Shown here one piece after another: positions 60,696 through 64,000 of a DNA stretch of 64,000 nucleotides. A program made the translations under genes and the position numbers. The stretch covers positions 2,108,001 to 2,172,000 of the forward strand of contig JBCAMK010000003.1 of NCBI GenBank assembly GCA_038503065.1, written 5' to 3'. The stretch's first letter is position 1. Every line of letters begins with the position of its first letter. The stretch comes from Paragyromitra xinjiangensis (taxonomy: Eukaryota > Ascomycota > Pezizomycetes > Pezizales > Discinaceae). The notes beneath the pieces were generated by a model. It saw nothing but the letters and a program-made list of their open reading frames with translations, made no database searches and had not been told where the DNA came from.

Positions 60696-60917
60696 TGTTG
60701 GATATTACTTCCTAATAGATACGGGCTCCGTGACTCGGTCGGAGGTCTCGGAGCGGAGCTCAGGCAGAGGCTCGGGCGCCCGTGGTCGAGCGCTCGGCAG
60801 AGCCTCGGGAATGGGAATAGTATGTGGACCTTTGTGGGTACGAAGTCATAGTATATAGAGGGCAGGCAGCAGCCTGCCTGCTCTAGTAATCAAGCAATCA
60901 TATGAGCTTTTACAACA
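60696..60917. mobile_element. Solo LTR with 5-bp target-site duplication
   Basis: The 222-bp segment starts TGTTG and ends CAACA, the inverted ends expected of an LTR. It is flanked on both sides by AAATT (60691-60695 and 60918-60922), a 5-bp duplication. It is GC-rich inside (GGCTCGGGCGCCCG), has a TATATAGAG sequence near 60853 and no internal retroelement genes on either side. This is the expected product of recombination between the two LTRs of a retrotransposon. Orientation is not fixed by the sequence; the TATA position suggests plus. Confidence 0.88.
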
Positions 60918-61583
60918 AAATTTGCCTTAATTTCATGAGACACAAACAGCCCCCGGATCATGGCCCCTAACGTGCACATGAATTTCAACCAAAACCGAAA
61001 GGTTCTAGCGACTATCCCTTATGCTGGTACTCCGATGCTGCCAACATTTATCCGAGGTTTCGGAGCGGAAGGGGGTGGCTTAGCTGGGGCAGGTATCATT
61101 CTTCGCCTAGTTCCTAGGACTACCTATGTATTTCTCAGAAATTCATGTTGCAACCTTGAGAATCTAACAACATTAATCATCGCACAGCCCCAAGTGCTGG
61201 TCGTTATTTGGCCCCCACGAAAGTTGGCAGCATTACCAGCATAAGGGATAGCTATTACTTAAAAAGGTGGTTGGGTTAGCAGCGAGCTTTCCCTTATTGA
61301 AATTCAGGGGAATCTAGATATCTATCGACATCGACTTCAGCTTATATGGGCTTTGAAACTTGCCTCTATTCATACACATCAATATCATTGAATGTGATTA
61401 GATATAACGTGTCAGAAGTACAGTCAAATACCCCTATCAGAGGAGTACCCAGGTTTCTGCGGGCAAGACCAACTGTTTGTGATTGTGATTTCGCAAAAGT
61501 CAAAAGCTACCGACTGAAATCATAGAGACCTGCCTAAGAAACCCAATATTTATATCATCGCCAGGAACTTCGGGAAAAACCTA

Positions 61584-61838
61584 TCATCGCTCCCTAGCCG
61601 TCCCGTAACCCTCACGCAACTTCAATATAGATCTACAAACACCGAACCCCCCAAGAAACGTGATAATGGCTAGCGGAATCGTGTGAAGCAATGTATCACC
61701 GTAGAGCAATATTATAGTACTTGGGCCTAACGAAAGCAAACCGCAAAATAATGTCAGGAGATTGGTGAAGAGCTCAGTATCAGCTTGAGTCGCGTGTATT
61801 TGTGCTGGAGTCAGCCCGGGCCTCGGACGGGGGGGCAT
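61584..61838 (-). CDS. Small two-helix membrane protein, single exon
   Basis: 84 aa, single exon from the ATG at 61838. A Pro/Arg-rich start (MPPRPRPGLTPAQ) precedes two hydrophobic helices (about LLTLFCGLLSLGPSTIILLY and IPLAIITFLGGFGV) and a basic, charged tail (LKLREGYGTARER). The layout resembles small fungal organelle-membrane proteins, but I do not recognise the family. There is no signal peptide cleavage site. The balanced topology and charged tail make it more likely real than a chance frame. Confidence 0.5.
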   Translation of the reverse strand: MPPRPRPGLTPAQIHATQADTELFTNLLTLFCGLLSLGPSTIILLYGDTLLHTIPLAIITFLGGFGVCRSILKLREGYGTARER

Positions 61839-63676
61839 TTTGCAGCGGATTGATGACTGGAGACCGTAGGAAGTTAAAATGAATTCGAAGGGCTAAAGAA
61901 TTAGTCTTTAGAAGTACGTGTACCTCTCGATCCCTTACATATATGTTTGAGCCTGACACCTTAGAATGCTTATATATACGTACCATTGAATCGTAAATCG
62001 CATTACAAAACTTTAACACTAAATTAAGAGACAAATATTTCTTAGTTATAGAGTGAAAATCCATATCTATCAGCTTTTGAAAAGCCGAAAGCCCGCTGCG
62101 ATCTTTCTCGCGATTTTTGGAAGTTCGCCCAAGAGACTCCGACACCTTGCTAGAAACATAAACAAGGAGTCGCCGGATCCTAGATATTACTTGATCTTGC
62201 TAAACCTATAGCTACAACTCCCCGATCTGCCTGATAAATACTCAACAACCAGAAAAATAACTTTGAAAGAAGTAAGGTAGCCAAATGCCATACATAAACA
62301 GCTGTAGGAGATCGTGTTAACGTTGTGTTTGGGGTTAAATACTATAAAACTTTACTTGGTCTGCATTTTGTTTAAGCTTGTTAGGCTGTATTTTAACTGA
62401 ACTCATCACCTACTACCTTCTCTACGGTAGCAGGAAGCAGTACAAGAGGAGCTGGGTACGAGACCATAGTGCTCGACGCAAACAGTGGTTACAGCGTGCA
62501 GCAACCTTTGGTAGCGTGGACTAGAATTAGGCTAGTTCCCCTACTGCCTATGGCTGCCTACGGTACGCAGCAAGCTGCGTGTATGGGGCTGGGCACCAGG
62601 CTAGACTAGGATGAGATTACCTGCTACTCTAACGATGCGGGTATGGCGCGCGCTGTCTTAAACCTCGACCAATCATATTGGTGCGTGGAACGCCTCTGTC
62701 TCACAAATGATGCCAAGAGTCCCGCATAAAGGAGCCTCTTCCTCCTACCAAAATATGCTACTTCTGGTATTTCCACTATTGGTACTTCTCAATGTAATTT
62801 CTATCAAAATTTACTTCCCCTGGCCTTCTATATATAAGTTTACCTTGGATAGTGAAATATGATGCGATTTCTCCCTGCGTACATCTCATCATGGTCATAG
62901 CACCTTTTAGAATGTTCCACTCTGTGATTTTTACAGCAAAAAGTAGGGTCTGATATATTATAATTCCACAACAACCATTGTTTTCTCTAGCTTATACAAA
63001 GCTATTCAGTCTTTACAACATGATTCTAGAGACTTCTTAGCTTTGCTTGTGTAATTTGGCTTACTGTGGAACTCGGAATTAGAGTCAGAAAAGGTGGTCG
63101 AGGTCTAAAACTGCGCGCGCCATATATGCAGCGGCGATCACTTTGCCGCCAATCTAGACTTTATCTCCAATTCTTGGCGTTGCGCCTACCCTAGCATCGG
63201 AGGCTAGGATGGGGCACAGCAAATCACCGAATCTCAACGGCAACTAAGTAACAACTTGCAACTGACAATTCTGTTCCTCGTCCAGAATCCCCGCAAACAC
63301 GCATTGAGTTTCTGGGTGATGCGTCCGTCTAGATACACGATATTTGTATAAAGCCTTAAATACCCCTGAGGTTGACAAAGGACTTGTTGAAAACACCCGC
63401 CTTGTCATACCTACACCTGAAAGACAACATCGCTATAATTCATCATTCTCTGGTCACGCGGCCAATAATTCTGTCAATTTCACCGGCACTGTAGAGGCCT
63501 ATCGGTCCTCCTGGCAGAAGGAAACTGGTAAGTCATCTTAGCGCTTACCCAAAGATGCTCACGGCTTACAGTTGCAGATAGTTTTTCCCCCCGATCATCT
63601 CTAAGCCTAGTTGTTGGCTGAAAAAACTTCCGTCATACTGGAAGGGGTAACCCTTCAACTCTTGTTTGACTCCATT
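61839..63676. other. Intergenic with a possible gene remnant
   Basis: No complete gene is seen. A GC-richer patch at 62400-62750 may be a repeat fragment. At 63333-63601 there is an open stretch that can be spliced at a GTAAGT (63531) but lacks an ATG; it is listed separately. Confidence 0.45.
63333..63621 (+). pseudogene. Possible orphan exon or broken gene upstream of wax synthase
   Basis: The frame is open from about 63320 to the GTAAGT donor near 63531. It encodes a polar segment with TPERQHRYNSS, NSVNFTGTVEAYRSSW. A CAG acceptor near 63578 could extend it with SFSPRSSLSLVVG and a stop. There is no in-frame ATG, since a TGA lies just upstream at 63317. It may therefore be the last exons of a decayed gene, or chance. 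No domain is recognised. Confidence 0.3.
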
Positions 63677-64000
63677 ATGTCAGCCCCAGCCTACGCATTC
63701 TTCTTAATCATAGGGCTCGATATCCTATCCCGATGGGTCCCTCCCTTTCGTGGTCGAGCTATCATCTTTGTACCCAGTATCATAGCATGTGCGCTCATAG
63801 CGCATTCCCAAAAAGTTTCTGAGGACACACAAACCAATTACTCGCTTGGCTCAGGGTGGGCGGTATATATGTCAGCGATTGATAAACTTCTTTTCACAAC
63901 TCCAGAACTTGCCTTTTGGCGAATTGGTGAGAAACAAGGAGAGGCATACTCTTATGGGTTCGGTTTCAAGAAGCTTTGGTGGAGCATTAGCCAAAACCAG
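63677..64000 (+). CDS. Wax-synthase-like membrane O-acyltransferase, 5' part only
   Basis: The frame is open from the ATG at 63677 to the window edge (108 codons seen). Two hydrophobic segments (AYAFFLIIGLDILSRW; AIIFVPSIIACALIA) are followed by GSGWAVYMSAIDKLLFTTPE and GFGFKKLWWS. That pattern is typical of the N-terminal part of fungal wax-synthase-domain proteins, integral membrane acyltransferases often found in secondary-metabolite clusters, where they acetylate terpenoids. The catalytic region lies beyond the window, so function and completeness cannot be judged. Confidence 0.65.
   Translation, partial: MSAPAYAFFLIIGLDILSRWVPPFRGRAIIFVPSIIACALIAHSQKVSEDTQTNYSLGSGWAVYMSAIDKLLFTTPELAFWRIGEKQGEAYSYGFGFKKLWWSISQNQ

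Larger units (their letters stand above)
56434..61583. other. Gene-free stretch with transposon remnants
   Basis: No gene is recognised over ~5.1 kb. The stretch contains a ~555-bp inverted-repeat element (59851-60405) and a solo LTR (60696-60917). Frames such as 57422-57859, 58405-58677 and 60960-61244 carry no domain I know. Confidence 0.55.

Noticed and set aside
60960..61244. Frame just right of the solo LTR, considered as a gag start
   Set aside because: There is no primer-binding site or gag motif, and the LTR is bounded by its own target duplication, so internal sequence is absent.
1..64000. CRISPR arrays, rRNA genes, bacterial-type operons
   Set aside because: No regularly spaced direct repeats with unique spacers and no rRNA-like sequence were seen; the gene structure is eukaryotic.

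Overview
The window is nuclear DNA of a filamentous ascomycete (Pezizomycotina; Leotiomycetes is my best guess from protein resemblance, but the sequence alone does not prove it). The signs are many short spliceosomal introns (about 47-90 nt, a few longer) with GTRAGT-type donors, CTRAC/CTAAT-type branch sites and YAG acceptors. There are no operons. The gene families are typical of moulds: vacuolar carboxypeptidase Y, an AA11 chitin LPMO, Pth11-like seven-helix proteins, and a Dal5-type MFS carrier. Gene models below were spliced by hand, and each was checked for an open frame across every junction.

Region by region. 2.0-6.4 kb holds a SAM methyltransferase (METTL7-like), the 40S protein S18/uS13 whose start codon is split by an intron, and the 60S maturation factor SDO1. 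7.6-9.4 kb is carboxypeptidase Y. 10.65 kb is a tRNA-Gly(GCC) gene with a 7-nt intron. 11.4-12.6 kb (minus) is a carnosine N-methyltransferase homologue. 13.5-15.4 kb has no recognisable gene but carries four consecutive, mutually unrelated fold-back repeats. 16.7-17.1 kb (minus) is a small two-exon cysteine-rich protein. 19.2-20.1 kb contains three diverged copies of an ~80-bp unit. 20.9-22.0 kb (minus) is a peroxisomal acyl-CoA thioesterase. 24.0-25.1 kb (minus) is a rhodopsin-like (Pth11-type) membrane protein.

25.1-33.8 kb is a long gene-free stretch. Then come an AA11 LPMO (33.8-35.3), an unrecognised conserved-looking protein (37.4-38.3) and an Hsp70/HSPA12-like ATPase with a Pro/Gly-rich head (41.5-44.1). 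44.1-51.7 kb is again gene-free. A second Pth11-like gene (51.7-53.0, minus) and an MFS carrier (54.6-56.4, plus) are divergent. 56.4-61.6 kb carries a ~555-bp inverted-repeat element and a complete solo LTR with a 5-bp target-site duplication. The right edge has a small two-helix protein and the 5' part of a wax-synthase-like membrane acyltransferase.

The housekeeping genes (uS13, SDO1, CPY, tRNA) cluster on the left. Accessory genes (LPMO, Pth11-like receptors, MFS, wax synthase) sit further right between gene-poor, repeat-derived stretches. Several of the inverted repeats differ between arms mainly by C-to-T/G-to-A changes, which would fit past repeat-induced point mutation. This is inference from a handful of mismatches.
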